From NCBI GenBank assembly GCA_020064725.1, contig JAGTWJ010000010.1, forward strand, positions 124,001-188,000: 64,000 bases of DNA, written 5' to 3'. This stretch comes from Drechslerella dactyloides (lineage: Eukaryota; Ascomycota; Orbiliomycetes; Orbiliales; Orbiliaceae). The position numbers and the translations under genes were made by a program. The notes beneath the pieces are model-generated. The model searched no databases. It was given only the letters and a program-made list of their open reading frames with translations, and had not been told where the DNA came from. Shown one piece after another: positions 1 through 11,226 of the stretch (its first letter is position 1; every line of letters starts with the position of its first letter).

Positions 1-1426
1 GCTGTACGCCGTGATCCCGGGGTACGGAAAGGCCTCCGTCAAGACCGAGGTGTACGAAGCGGGTCCCTGCACCCTATCAACCAGGATCACGACGGAAGAA
101 ACAGCCACCCGGACCCACACGAGATCGAGGGCTGCCGGGACCGCGTACGGACCCACGGTGAAAGGCGCCACGTCGGGCGGTAGCACGCCAGAATCCACGA
201 CTCCTTCCCCGACTCCAACCTCCACCGTACCCTCCGGCGCCCGCACGCAGCCTTCATCGACGACTACGCCTGTAGGTTCCTCGACTACGCCTGCAGGTCC
301 CTCGACAACCGGGCGGGACTCGTCCAACGGCTCCCAGTTCCGCATCCGCATCCGCTCTGACGAATCCGCGAAGCGGCTCCGCGCCCGCCAGGATTCGCCA
401 TGGTACGTCCGCATCTTCGACAATACAATGTACATTGCCGTCGACGTTGCGGAAGCTGCCGTCTTCAGCGTCAAGAACCAGCGCCTGCGGGTCTCCGATG
501 CGGACTTTGCATTCGCTGACTCCAACGACCTCGACAATTGGGGCCCGATATATGTTGGCGGCGCCGCGAGCGGGCCGAGCACGGTGTTTTCCGTATCGCA
601 GGCGGGCGGGCTGGTCTGGACGAATGACCAGTTTGTGCGAGGGACGGCGCTGTTCTGCGTCGACGACGACGAGGCCGTCAACGGAGTCTATTCGGGTCCG
701 ATAGACCCGCTGTGCGAGCAGGTCGAGCTGTCAGCTGGTAAGACTCCTTCATATTCAATACCGATATAACTGCTGACCCATGTAGAATACGTCGAGAGCG
801 GGAGACAATCCACAACCACCCCGACGACAAGCACACCCGACCAGAGCTCCACCACCCCGCCAACCTCCAGTACGACGCCTAGTACGACGCCCAGTACGAC
901 GCCCGGTACGACACCTAGTACGACGCCCGGTACAACGGCCACCGGAACCTCGTCATCGGCATCCACTACCTGCACCCCCTCATCAACCGCAAACCTCATC
1001 CCGAACGGCGACTTTGAATCCGGCACTCTCTCCCCCTGGCAACCCGCCTCCCAAAACAACGTCGAATACAACGTAACCGACACCCATCCCCACCCCGGCA
1101 GCGGCACCTACGCCTTCTCCGCGACACTAGGCTTCGCATCCTTCCTGACCCTCGAGCAAACAATCACAACCTGCCCCGGCCGCGGCTACACCGGCGCGCT
1201 ATACGTCGACATCGCCGGCGAAACAACCGGCAGCTGCGCCCTCTTCGTCCGCATCGACGACGTCACCGTCGCCAGCCAGGGTTTCACGTCAGGGAACTAC
1301 GTCCAGCTGTCGTTCACGTTCGATGCGGGCGGCGGCCAGACGACGCTATCGCTGTCCATGAGCTGCCTTGACGCCGAGACGAACGGCATATTCTACATCG
1401 ACGATGTGAATGTCGCGGACCGGTAG
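1..1426 (+). CDS. Secreted Ser/Thr/Pro-rich protein with DUF7908-like region and C-terminal CBM-like domain (5' partial)
   Basis: The frame is already open at base 2, so the start lies outside the window. I read two exons, <1-737 and 786-1426, split by a 48-nt intron (GTAAGA..TGTAG) that keeps the frame. After a Thr/Pro/Ser-rich stretch comes a globular region with W..G.....VFSV, a Trp-x-N-D-x-F segment and a Cys pair near its end. This pattern recalls the DUF7908 family of fungal secreted proteins (from memory). Exon 2 begins with a mucin-like Thr/Pro repeat and then a domain opening LIPNGDFESG with a later W, and closing with FYIDDVNV. That is the hallmark of CenC/CBM4_9-like beta-sandwich carbohydrate-binding modules. 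An extracellular or cell-wall role is inferred; no catalytic motif is visible. The ORF ends at TAG 1424-1426, but the same frame stays open after it (see next entries). Confidence 0.72.
869..940 (+). repeat. 12-nt coding minisatellite, six units (Thr-Pro linker)
   Basis: Six consecutive 12-nt units of the type AGTACGACGCC(C/T), with two units starting GG, encode Ser/Gly-Thr-Thr-Pro repeats. The tract forms the likely O-glycosylated linker between the central domain and the CBM-like domain. Units differ mostly at third positions, so the array is partly aged. Copy number is likely to vary between strains. Confidence 0.85.
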
Positions 1427-1750
1427 CAATCCGTGACGAGGTCCGAGCATAATGTCGCCGAGCACGACGTCCACAGCAGCAGAAACAGCACCCTGAAACA
1501 TACCCACGGCGAGCACCACGGCGAGGACCTCCGCGAGCACGGCGAAAACCACGGCGAGGGCAAGCACCACGGTGACCACCACGGTGACCACCATGACGAA
1601 GACGAGGGCGAAGACGAGGACGAGGGCGAGGGCGAGGGTGAGGGTGAGGAACCGGAGGAAAGCAAGTGGTCGGAGTTCTGGCACTTTCTGCACGCGCTAG
1701 GCGATATTTTGGAGCGCTTCTTCGTGCTGCTCCTCGGCGACGTTTTGTAG
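1427..1750 (+). other. In-frame His/Asp/Glu-rich open stretch downstream of the TAG stop
   Basis: Immediately after the TAG at 1424-1426 the same frame runs open for 107 codons to TAG 1748-1750. It encodes a stretch dominated by His, Glu, Asp and Gly (HGEHHGE, HHGDHHGD, then GEGEGEGE). A hydrophobic/aromatic end follows with W..FWHFLHALGD and FFVLLLGD. It may be a C-terminal extension reached by readthrough or alternative splicing, a separate small ORF (first GTG/Met-like codon at 1433, no ATG), or untranslated low-complexity DNA. Other frames of this repeat-rich stretch are open too, which weakens the coding case. Confidence 0.25.
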
Positions 1751-4700
1751 AACGCACTTCTTGCATATCTCTACTATATTGCACGGCGGCATCATCTAGC
1801 TATCTTTTGATCTGTTTCTTCGTTTGTATATTTTAAAGGGCGTTATCACATGCGTGCGATTTGCACGAGTAATAGTAATATAATTTATCCCATTACTCAG
1901 AATCCCATCGCAACGTAGGCAAATTATTACTCACGCCGGAAATTAATGAGGCAGCGCCTGCAGTTGTCTTTCACATGCATATATATGCAGGACCAATATC
2001 GTAGAAGCTCCAACGACGCTTACAGTGCGTAGTTGCGTGCGTATCCCTACGATATTGCAGATAGGGATATGATCGTTCTATTGCACGGCGATAAGGATGG
2101 TCTCACCATGGAGCCTTCGGCATCTTGGTATAAAACCGCTACCGTGGATAGAGGACCATGTAATGTACCAGTTTTGACATACGACACAAATAGCTTGTCC
2201 TTCGGAAACCCTGCGGAATAGCCAAAATCTCACTTTCCGCAGGCCGAGAAAACGGTGTCGATATATTGATCTGACCCTGACAAATAACCACTCGCAAATT
2301 TGTAGTTCATATGATACTGTCCGAATGCCCATAGCCTTGACCCAAGCAAATGCGGATATTCGTTGATTCTGCGATTAGAACAGCTCTATGTGAATTCCAA
2401 GCTTACCTGACTTGTATTTGCACATCCTTTCTACTCTATTTTCGATCATATCCCCAAACTCGAGAATTTATCATAATCATACGTATGTACGTAGGCTTAT
2501 TGTATACGTGGGTTCTATACACTTGGTCGCAGGTAGGTGCCTAGGCAGGGTGGGAGGTATGCCGGGAGGAAAGCCAGAGGTAGATCAACAACGAAGCCTA
2601 TGCACGGGTACAAACACCGTATAAAGCTAGCCTCGAAGCCAGGCGCTATACGCAGTATCAAGTAATTGATTCATCCATCGATAACATGTCACAGATCCGT
2701 GGGTTGCAACTGGCGCAGCACTAGTACCCCCCTCCGCTGTATAACAGGTCGGCGATTTGCGCATCCCATTGACATCAGGATATCCTGCAGCTCGTTGAGA
2801 CTCATTCAGATTAGCACACGAGCACATATATGCATATCTACCATTTATCAATAGAACGGTCTTGACGTGAATATTTGCAACGGTATTACTGTTCCTACCG
2901 TCTGTGAGAGCGTGTAGAGATTTGCAAATAGCTGTATATAATTAGGCACCTAGGTGGATCGTTATGTATTATCGCTCTCTCGTAAATACGTGCTGTCTAT
3001 TTGTTTTAATAATATTATCGCTGTATTTTTTAATAGTATCTGTACTAGTCTCGAGGCTAGACTTGCCTGGATCGGCCACTGGGAGTGGCTGCCAGCGGGC
3101 AAAATAAAACCGGGCTACGCTGATTTTGGGTGCGCTCGCTGTTGAGGAACAGCGAGCCGGCGGCTGGCCCCGAGACAATATCTATACGCTATTTGACTAT
3201 TTGATTTAAAGAATGGAGATATAACGGTTCGACTATCTATAGCGGGCGGATAATCGTTATCAAATGCTGACACTTTTGTCTACTATGCAAGTTCCAGAAG
3301 TTACTAAAGGAAAACAGTACATTTATATTTATATTTAGGAGACTTGTGCCGTCCAAGATGTTGACTACGGCGTTGGATTGTCTGTTATGCATGTACAACA
3401 TCGGAAATTCTCTGCGGCTGGCCAGGTATAGGCTAATGGATCGAATAGTAATAAGGAGGCCAGCAGGTGGGTAAATCAATGGGCAAGAAGTACCCACTAG
3501 GTAAGTACTTACTTAGGTATACAACAGTATGTGCCGGCCTGGCTAGGTACCTGGCATGTGCACCATGGATATTCATGCATGCGGGACAACAAACCCAACT
3601 CGCGACGCCGTATATATACCGCACCTATTCACACCCGCAAGTGCATACTAAAAGAGCGTGCAGTTTAAATTCAACGTTTCAATTTCGGCTGCGAGCAGGG
3701 AACAGCGACATGCACCATATGCCGCACGCACCTACCGATCCAGCTTGTCGTAAAACAGCGAGCGCGAGAAACCAAGCGTTTAATACGTACGTACCCCGAA
3801 AGATACGTAACTTCTCATAGTATATTGTACTGACGTCTGACCGGCAGCCACGAATTAAAGCTGGCGTGCAAGCTGCATGCGGTGGCGGGGCGTCGACTGG
3901 GCTACTGCATACAACCTGCAGTGCTTGGTTTCGCATTAATTATCTCGCAACATTGGCAAGTGCTGCCGGTCAACTCAATAAGAATGGTACAACATCCATT
4001 TATGATATAATATACCGAGAAACGGCCGGGCATTAAATTCCCGCTGGCTTGAATAATGAATGACAACTGAGCAGCATTGACAGTCGCCCGTTTAAATACA
4101 CGCAAATCTTATCTTATAATATAACGGCTCATGAACATCGCTGCAGCGCCAATTAACATGACGACAATTAACACAATCCATTGCATCCACACAGCCATGA
4201 TGCAGAGAGCCAAATTATAAAATACGAGAAGGACTTCCTTTACCCCTGTACCACCACCAACCACCTCGTTCCTACGGCCCAGCCACGGAATACAGACAAC
4301 ATCTATCACAACAATGCCCGCGCTGGACAAATCATATATCGTCAACGGTAGCCACTGTTCAAACCCATTCGACACTCATCGAACAGCGATATATACAACC
4401 CCCCTCCAAAATATATTACACTATCAAGACCGTCCGACAGAGTGCCAACATCCTCGTATATATGCACACATCATACGCTTCGAGGTGGGACGACGGTGGC
4501 TTTGGCTTGCGAGGCAGGCCACTTCGGGACAAATACCAGAGTTCATGGCATGAACGAACGAACGGCACAATTGCGACCACAAGCACAATCACCGCCACCT
4601 ACAAATTTCAAATCGTGGATAGCCAAAGTAAGCCTTCACATCATAATGCACTCGGTATACGAGATAAGTGGGTAAAATTCCTGGTATACGTAATAGACAT

Positions 4701-4826
4701 TACCGCCATTACAACTACATACAATATACACAACATAAAAGCATATCACAAACACATCAAATCATACATCCAAAATCCAAGCACCCGTTCCAAGGAGATG
4801 CATGCAAACAAAACAAGGTACTAAAA
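1751..4826. other. AT-rich intergenic region, no gene seen
   Basis: About 3.1 kb with only short ORFs below 90 codons on both strands. None shows a recognisable domain, a signal peptide or consistent splice signals. It contains tracts of TATA/ATAT and scattered CCTAGG/TAGGTA words, including a near-perfect 20-bp palindrome at 3497-3516. I see no RNA gene that I can support by eye. Confidence 0.6.
3497..3516. repeat. 20-bp near-perfect palindrome (TAGGTAAGTACTTAC type)
   Basis: The 20 bases from 3497 read almost identically on the opposite strand, with one mismatched base pair (positions 4 and 17). Related TAGGTA/TACCTA words occur close by (for example 3543-3552). It has no loop and lies far from any gene; a function is not evident. 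Confidence 0.5.
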
Positions 4827-7214
4827 CTACACAACCTGACTCCCGCTGATCACACGGCCCCTCACCGCTCCCCCACCACCAAACATATGCGCAAAGTCGG
4901 CACCGCTATTACTCAATACCCTCGTCCCCGCCTCCTTCTCCCTCTCTTCCTCCTTCGCAACCACATCATTGACGTCGAGCCGCCCGCTCTTCCGCCGGTC
5001 ACGTCGCTCCTTCTCCTGCTGCTTCGCGCGCGCCTTCTTGCGCTTCTCACCGCTGATGCTCCGTCCCGGCGAATTCTGCGCCAGCATCTCATATTTACTC
5101 TTCTTGTCGCGTACACTGGATCCTGAACTCTGCGGGCGCGGTACGGGATTCTTAACAGGGCTGGAAGGAACGCTGCTCGCCGGCGTCATCAGCCCGTCGC
5201 GCGTGTAGAAATTGTTACCCGAAGTATCGACCGCTCGTCCGATGAAGACGCCTGCTTTCGTTGGCGAGGCGGCGGGCGGGGTTAGACTCGTCTGCGGCGG
5301 CGGGCGGGCATAGCTGCCCAGCACGCCGTTGGGCGAGGCCGGCGCGGTATCAATCCGCGCGGTGGGTAATCGACCGACGGAATCGCGGGATTGGTGTCCC
5401 GAACGGCGGGGCGAGCCCGGCGCCGACCGGTTGTTCGGGAACGACAGCGGCCGCGGCGCCAGATCCGATGCGAAGGCACCCAGTGTAAACCCCGACTGGA
5501 CACCCGGCGGCGTCGACATATGTGCTGGAAACGTGCCGGTGCTACCAGCAATGGACGGCGCGGTGCCAGTGGCGGTACAAATGCTACCCGCATACGAAGG
5601 GATATTCGGCGGCGTGCCCGGCCGCCCGACGGACCGTGCGGGCGCGAGACCGAACGTGTTTCGCGACGCGCGGGCGTCGCTAAAGGTACTGCCGTTGTCG
5701 CTGGCATCCGTCTGCGAGACGGCGCTGTACCGGTTCGAGCCCGGGAAGGCGGGGAATGCGTTGTTGCCCGTCCACCATTCTGCGGGGCGCTGCTTGTAGG
5801 CTGCGTGTCGCGGCGCGCGGGGCGGGGTGCTCGGCTCCTCGCGGTCCGAGTAGTAGCCGTTGATGCTGTGGGTTTTGCGGTGCGGGGACCCCGGCTGCGA
5901 GCGCGAGTTGCGGCGGTAGTCGAGCGAATTGCGCGTGTCGACGGAGTTTCGACGCGTGTCGATTGACATTCGCTGGTCGACGGAGTTTCTACGGCTGTCG
6001 ACGGAGCTGCGGCGGGAGGAGCCGCCAAAGTCGGAGAAGCGGTGGGCGGGCGGCAGCAGGGGTGCGTCGTTGGTGGCGTTGGGGATGAGGTCCGGCAGGT
6101 CGATATTCGACTTTGCGCGGTCGGCGTCCTTGGTGTACTCCCACGAGAGGGATCCGTTCTTCGTGCGCACTTCCAAAAATGGCACAGAGCGACGGGGGGA
6201 GACGTCGGCAGCGGGTTTCTCGAGTGTGTCTTCGGACGCATTCGACGACTTTGAGAAGCGCTTGCTGGACGGGCGGGCGGTCAATGAAGTGTAAGACGAG
6301 TTGTCGAGCGGGTTCATATCCGGCGGCAGGTGCGAGATGCGGCGGAAGACGACGGCGATGAACATGCCCAGCACGATCGACAGCGCCATCAATCCACTAT
6401 AGTTAGGATTCATCAGCATCTCATCACATTACTCGTTTGGGGTCGGATATTGGACATTGGACTCACCCCCCCGCGCAGGCGGTGCAAAACACGATAAAGA
6501 CGAACAGCTGGCTCAAATCAGTGTTGGTCTTGTCAAAGACGGTGACCCAGTTGTCGGTGTTGAGCGGGTCGGCGAGCATCTGCTGGTGCTGCTGCCAGGT
6601 CCACAGGGCGATGAAGGCGTAGAAGGGGATGAGGCAGCAGTCGGACGCGGCGGCGAAGAGGGCGTAGTTGGCGGAGGACTTTGGCGGGCGGTCTTTCGGG
6701 TCGCGCACGTTGTGGTAGATTGCGTACAGCACGTGCACAATCGCGACGGCGGGCTACAAAATATCAATTGTCAGCGTATTTCTCACGATGTCAATGTATG
6801 GCAAGATGGACGTACCGGCACTCGCATGACCCACGAGTTGATCCAGTCCATGCCGCGCAGCATGATGAGCAGGGCGAGCAAGCCCATCGCGGCGACGAGC
6901 TGCATCATTCGGGCGGCGAGCATGATCCAGCGCGAGGCCTTGAGGGCGCGCACGGTGCGGCGCGCGATCTGGATGTCGGACTGTCGTTGAAGGTGCTTCT
7001 CCATCGACATGGCGGCGGGGATGTGGTAGCGGTTGGTGATGGCGGTGAGGTCGCCATTGCCGGCGGGGACGGCGTCGATGAAGGGCCCGGTGGGCAGTTG
7101 GCGGCGCGGGGGCGGCTTCTGGGCTGCGTTCTGGACGGCCTTTGGGTTGAAGCCTGGCGTGACGCCGGGGATGTAGTCGCGCGACGAGGCGAACGACGCG
7201 CGAGGGTGCGCCAT
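4827..7214 (-). CDS. Multi-pass membrane protein with long Ser/Arg-rich cytoplasmic tail
   Basis: Three exons on the minus strand: 7214-6816, 6753-6467 and 6396-4827, encoding 751 aa. Intron 1 (62 nt, GTACG..TAG) is phase 0; intron 2 (70 nt, GTGAGT..CTAAC..TAG) is phase 2 and joins a Gly codon. The first 250 residues carry about four hydrophobic segments: WIMLAARMMQLVAAMGLLAL, around PAVAIVHVLYAIYH, ANYALFAAASDCCLIPFYAF, and one spanning the second splice site. This gives a four-helix, MARVEL-like topology. The remaining 500 residues are polar, Ser/Pro/Arg-rich and probably cytoplasmic, with repeated R-R-x-S-V-D motifs (see findings), a Pro-rich stretch and a basic KKARAKQQEKERRDRRK segment near the end. 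I do not recognise a named family; a plasma-membrane organiser or signalling scaffold is only a guess. Confidence 0.78.
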
Positions 7215-10200
7215 TGTAACTGTATCTCGTCAGTCGTCTCGTGATCTTTTATCTCGTGATGTCGTTCTTGTGATTTCTGTACAGAAGTCGTGCAGGCGCA
7301 GATGCAGTCAATTCGGTCGACGGGCGGAATAGGAAGTGGAGGAGAATTGGAGTTGTAGAATGGGGAAGTGTAAGTGGCGACGGTCAGCTGTGCCCAGAAC
7401 TAGCCGCAGCAAAGTTGAGCAGAAGGGACGGAGGGAAGAAAGACGGGGCTGGCGGTTGAGATGCGTTAAAAATGCGGGCGTCTGCGGTTCTTCAAGAAGG
7501 CAGCGGAGGCCGCTGTTTACGGATGTGTTGCAGGTGTTGCCGTGACGTTGCGCCGTGTTGCCGTGCCTCAGATCCCCCTTGGCACAACAAACTCCGTTGC
7601 CCGGGGGATGGTTCTCCTTCCCGGCTGCCATTCGCCAATTGAATTGGCTTCCCCACTTCTCTCCACCATCTTGATTCAGGCTGGCAACCATCGTCACGTT
7701 GCCACGACTGCACGCTGTGGGGCTGCTTCTCAGCTTCTCCACAGCTGTGTCCATGTGCATATGTATGTGCCGTCCACGTTCAGGCACTGGCGAGAGATAC
7801 TATTGGCCGGGCCATGCTGCAAGACCAATGCCATGCTATTTCAGTAATTTAGTGCTCGACAACCGTTGAAACGGCATTTCAGTGCCGGCCCAGGAACCAA
7901 TTCTAAATTCACCATATCGCAGTTGAAACGGTCGAATACCACGAGACTTTTTCATTCCGCCGTTCAAAATCCCTGAGTGAGGAGTGCTGGTATATCAATT
8001 AAGTTCGACTAAACCAAGGATTACGGTGGCACTTATCTTCGTGATAATCTGGATGAGTGGGCTTGTACCAAAGATCCTCAAGCCGATATAAAATAAAAAC
8101 ATGAAATTGGTAGTGGAGGTAATATTCGAACTCTGGTTGGATAGTCTCGGTCCGATCGATTCTATGAAATGTGGCTGCGATTTCCAAAGGACTCGGCTGT
8201 AACAGAAGGATATGTCCACCAATGCACGTAGCGCAATTTCTTTTGGTGGCCCAGCACCCGTCTCGCTGCTAGACTAACGTAGATATAGAGAACTGCGTAT
8301 GAACAATTCTCTCTTTAATAGGTTGAATGAATCCCGTTACAACTCTCACCTTGTAGTATATATATATATATATTTAATAAACCCTTTCAAAGTACAATTG
8401 CAAGGTTCGATCATCGATCGGACTTTATCATTACACTGATATTAAAACCGTCATGTTATTCGTATGGAAAGCATTATCACCAACGTATTCCAGCCTCACC
8501 TGTTTCTCTGACATGAGCGGACAGTTTCGTCGGCAGCGGCAACGCGGACCCCGGACTGCTTGGCATTGTACAAGTACTGTCCGCGGTCCCGTTGATCCGG
8601 ATATCGGATGATAACCCAAATATAGAAAATTCCAAACCAGTGCCAGCCAACCTCTGGCTATGTGGAGACAGATGACCGGAGCCGGCGAGTGGAATTGACA
8701 AAGTTGGCGAACGGGATTGGCTGCCGGATCGGAATCAGGGTGGTAATATAACGGGATTCCCCGATTCGGCCACAACTTGAGGACGTCCTGGCAATGTGTT
8801 GTGTAACATATGCCTGCGCTTCAGTTCTTCCAAAGTTGCGCTCGCTGCATGCAAACTAGTCTAGGGTCGAGACTATCCGTAGTCATCATCTCTTCAAAGA
8901 ACCAGCCCTTTTCAAGCAACTGTAATCCATTCTTTTATTATTTCTTGCGTTCCAGATTGGGTACCTTCCCAACCGACTATCGTCCACATCTTGTTGTGGA
9001 GGCTGTAGGCGAACTGCTGTGCTGAGCTCCAGCTGTGTTGCATTGCGACTGTTATTTATTATAATGCTGGGAACATCGAATCGGAGAGTTAGGTTCACAA
9101 GACCGGTCAAGTTGAGGTTATATACCACCGCACATATGTATCCGGTGAATTAAGATAGCAAATTGTAAAATCAAGTTATCGGTGCCCGAGGCCTTTAACA
9201 CTATCGGACGGCGTAGTCACGTCTAGTATGAAGAATCCCCGCGTTGTTCCGAGCCCTGCACGCACTGAGGTGCACCTGCGGGTGTGACGTTCGGCATCGC
9301 TGGACACGATATATATGGGAGAGTGTAATCGCGATGGCCTTGGTAGCAGCCAATCAAATTCAGCCGAGTGCGACAGCCCAACTACTTGTAGGAGCAGTCA
9401 AACTGCCCAAGAACCGAACAGTGCCGATAACAAGAATATCTCTATAAAATAAGGGGAGCCTGGCAACAGAAAAGTCTGACACCGACGAGCGCAATATGGT
9501 TGAAGATAACCATAACGTTGCCTCCTGGCTAGGGCTTTGGTAGCCACAGGTTATACAGAGCTACTGAGACGGCCCTATCCGGCCAGCTCCCGCGTGGTCA
9601 TTCTTTCTCAGATGCACCGTGCACTTCAATGTTCGCCTGGTGATGGCTGATACGCCGCAGCGCGTGTTGTGATGGTCGTCTCTTAAAGGATAGACTTATA
9701 TCAAGGAGGAACTTCGGATGATTCGCTTGTGGTGCCGGGGCGCGGTGGGTGTGCTCATACCAGTATACTAGTCTCGGGGCCGGCCGCCGCCAGCATACCG
9801 AACCGCCTAGAAGTGGCCATACCAATTATTTCTCGAACCAGATATCCGTCAGCGATGCGCATGCCCTTTTCTCGAATTCTCGTCGTCTTATCCTTCCTGC
9901 TGTGTATCTCGTATAATAGGCCATGGGACTTTGTGTTGGTAAACTCGGCGTGATGAGAATATTACACATCGCGACTACTACAAGTAATCGCCTCGTGCAA
10001 TATGTATACCACATCTCGATTTAAATCGATTTGGACGTCGCAAGCGATGCATTATGAGTCATCGCGTTCGGGTCTGGCAACGTGCGGCTGCGGCTCGCGT
10101 GGACAAGCATCGCGCATCGTGTGCAATTATACGTGAGGATGATACATGTAGTCCCTGAGGCCTAGCTGGCGTCAAACGTTTAACTGAATGCAGCCAGCTT

Positions 10201-11226
10201 GGCGACGTCAATGTGACGAACGCAGCTAGCTACGGGAGAGTAAGGGGAAGGCAGTTGGGAGCCTCCATTGGGCGACAGTTCCAAGCAATGCTTATTCATT
10301 GCGCGTCTATATTCGTAACAGTGCACCGGGCTAATGGTGCGACCTGGGCAGCTAGCTGCATAATTACAGTCGCCTTGCTTGGCGGCGGGTACAGGATATC
10401 GGAGAATTGCATGTCGACATATATAGAAGCATCGCATGCGCGTTTCGTCCAGGAGATTACAATCAGTTGGGCGTTGAGGCTCAGCTTCGCCCTGAGCTAT
10501 ATGTCGGGGCCCGCGGGGGCCACGAATCCGGCCGCGAGGCAGGGATCTGCTGGTTCGGCCTGTGCGGCGTGTTGAAAGCCCGTTGCCGTTGTACGAGCCC
10601 AAATAGGCAATCCGGCGGGCCGTATACGAGCGAGCCTTGGCAAACAAAAGCTGCGGACCTGTTTTTAAGCTTTTCGGCGGCCAAGGTTAAGTTTTTGATC
10701 CGATCCGCTACGCGCAACGGATAGACATGGATCCGGCGACCAGCAGCCCAATCTTAATCATACGCACGCCAGGGGCAGATTGGGGGCGGATGCTGTGCCT
10801 CAGTGGCTCTTCGAGCTCTTATCGGTGGCAGCGTCTTGTCGTCAGCAATTGCGTGGACGAGTCTTGGTATCGTCGGAGCGGTATACGGTCTTGGTCCGGC
10901 TGGATCCGTCGATTGCTTCAAGTAGCGCGGCGTCCTCGCAGGATTCGGTTCGATTCGCGTTCATGCACCGTCATACTTTTCTCGTATATCGCATAGCTAC
11001 TTCCGAAGAATTTTTTCAATTCAGACACCCGTTTGATCTATCGAGCCCCGGCAACGTTTACCTCCAAACCTTGTGTATAGTCAGGCGCGCTATCCGGCAC
11101 AGAAGCTGAAGTCGCACCGGACTCCTACTGGGCCAACCTGGCAATAATCCGGACCTCGGCTGGAATCTGCCGCATTGCATGCATTGAACCATTAGCAAAC
11201 CAAGATTCTAGAACATCGAAATCAAC
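7215..11226. other. Intergenic region, no supported gene
   Basis: Four kilobases upstream of both flanking genes, which are transcribed away from each other. ORFs are short, overlap on both strands and lack domains. The most GC-rich part (7215-7800) probably belongs to the promoter and 5' leader of the membrane-protein gene. An (AT)n microsatellite occurs near 8357-8375. Confidence 0.55.

Noticed and set aside
1314..1784. Minus-strand ORFs of 90-156 codons opposite the His/Asp/Glu-rich tract
   Set aside because: They are translations of the same low-complexity repeat (poly-Arg/Pro, poly-Leu/Val, poly-Ser) on the other strand and lack protein-like composition.
5282..6241. 319-codon minus-strand ORF in another frame of the membrane-protein gene
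   Set aside because: It overlaps the main frame fully, is Arg/Pro/Thr-rich and featureless; a shadow of GC-rich coding sequence.
7308..7787. 159-codon minus-strand ORF upstream of the membrane-protein gene
   Set aside because: No domain or signal peptide; it lies in the likely promoter, and overlapping frames on both strands are equally open.
10180..10647. 155-codon minus-strand ORF in the gap before the Zn2Cys6 gene
   Set aside because: No recognisable pattern, biased composition, and competing plus-strand ORFs of similar length.
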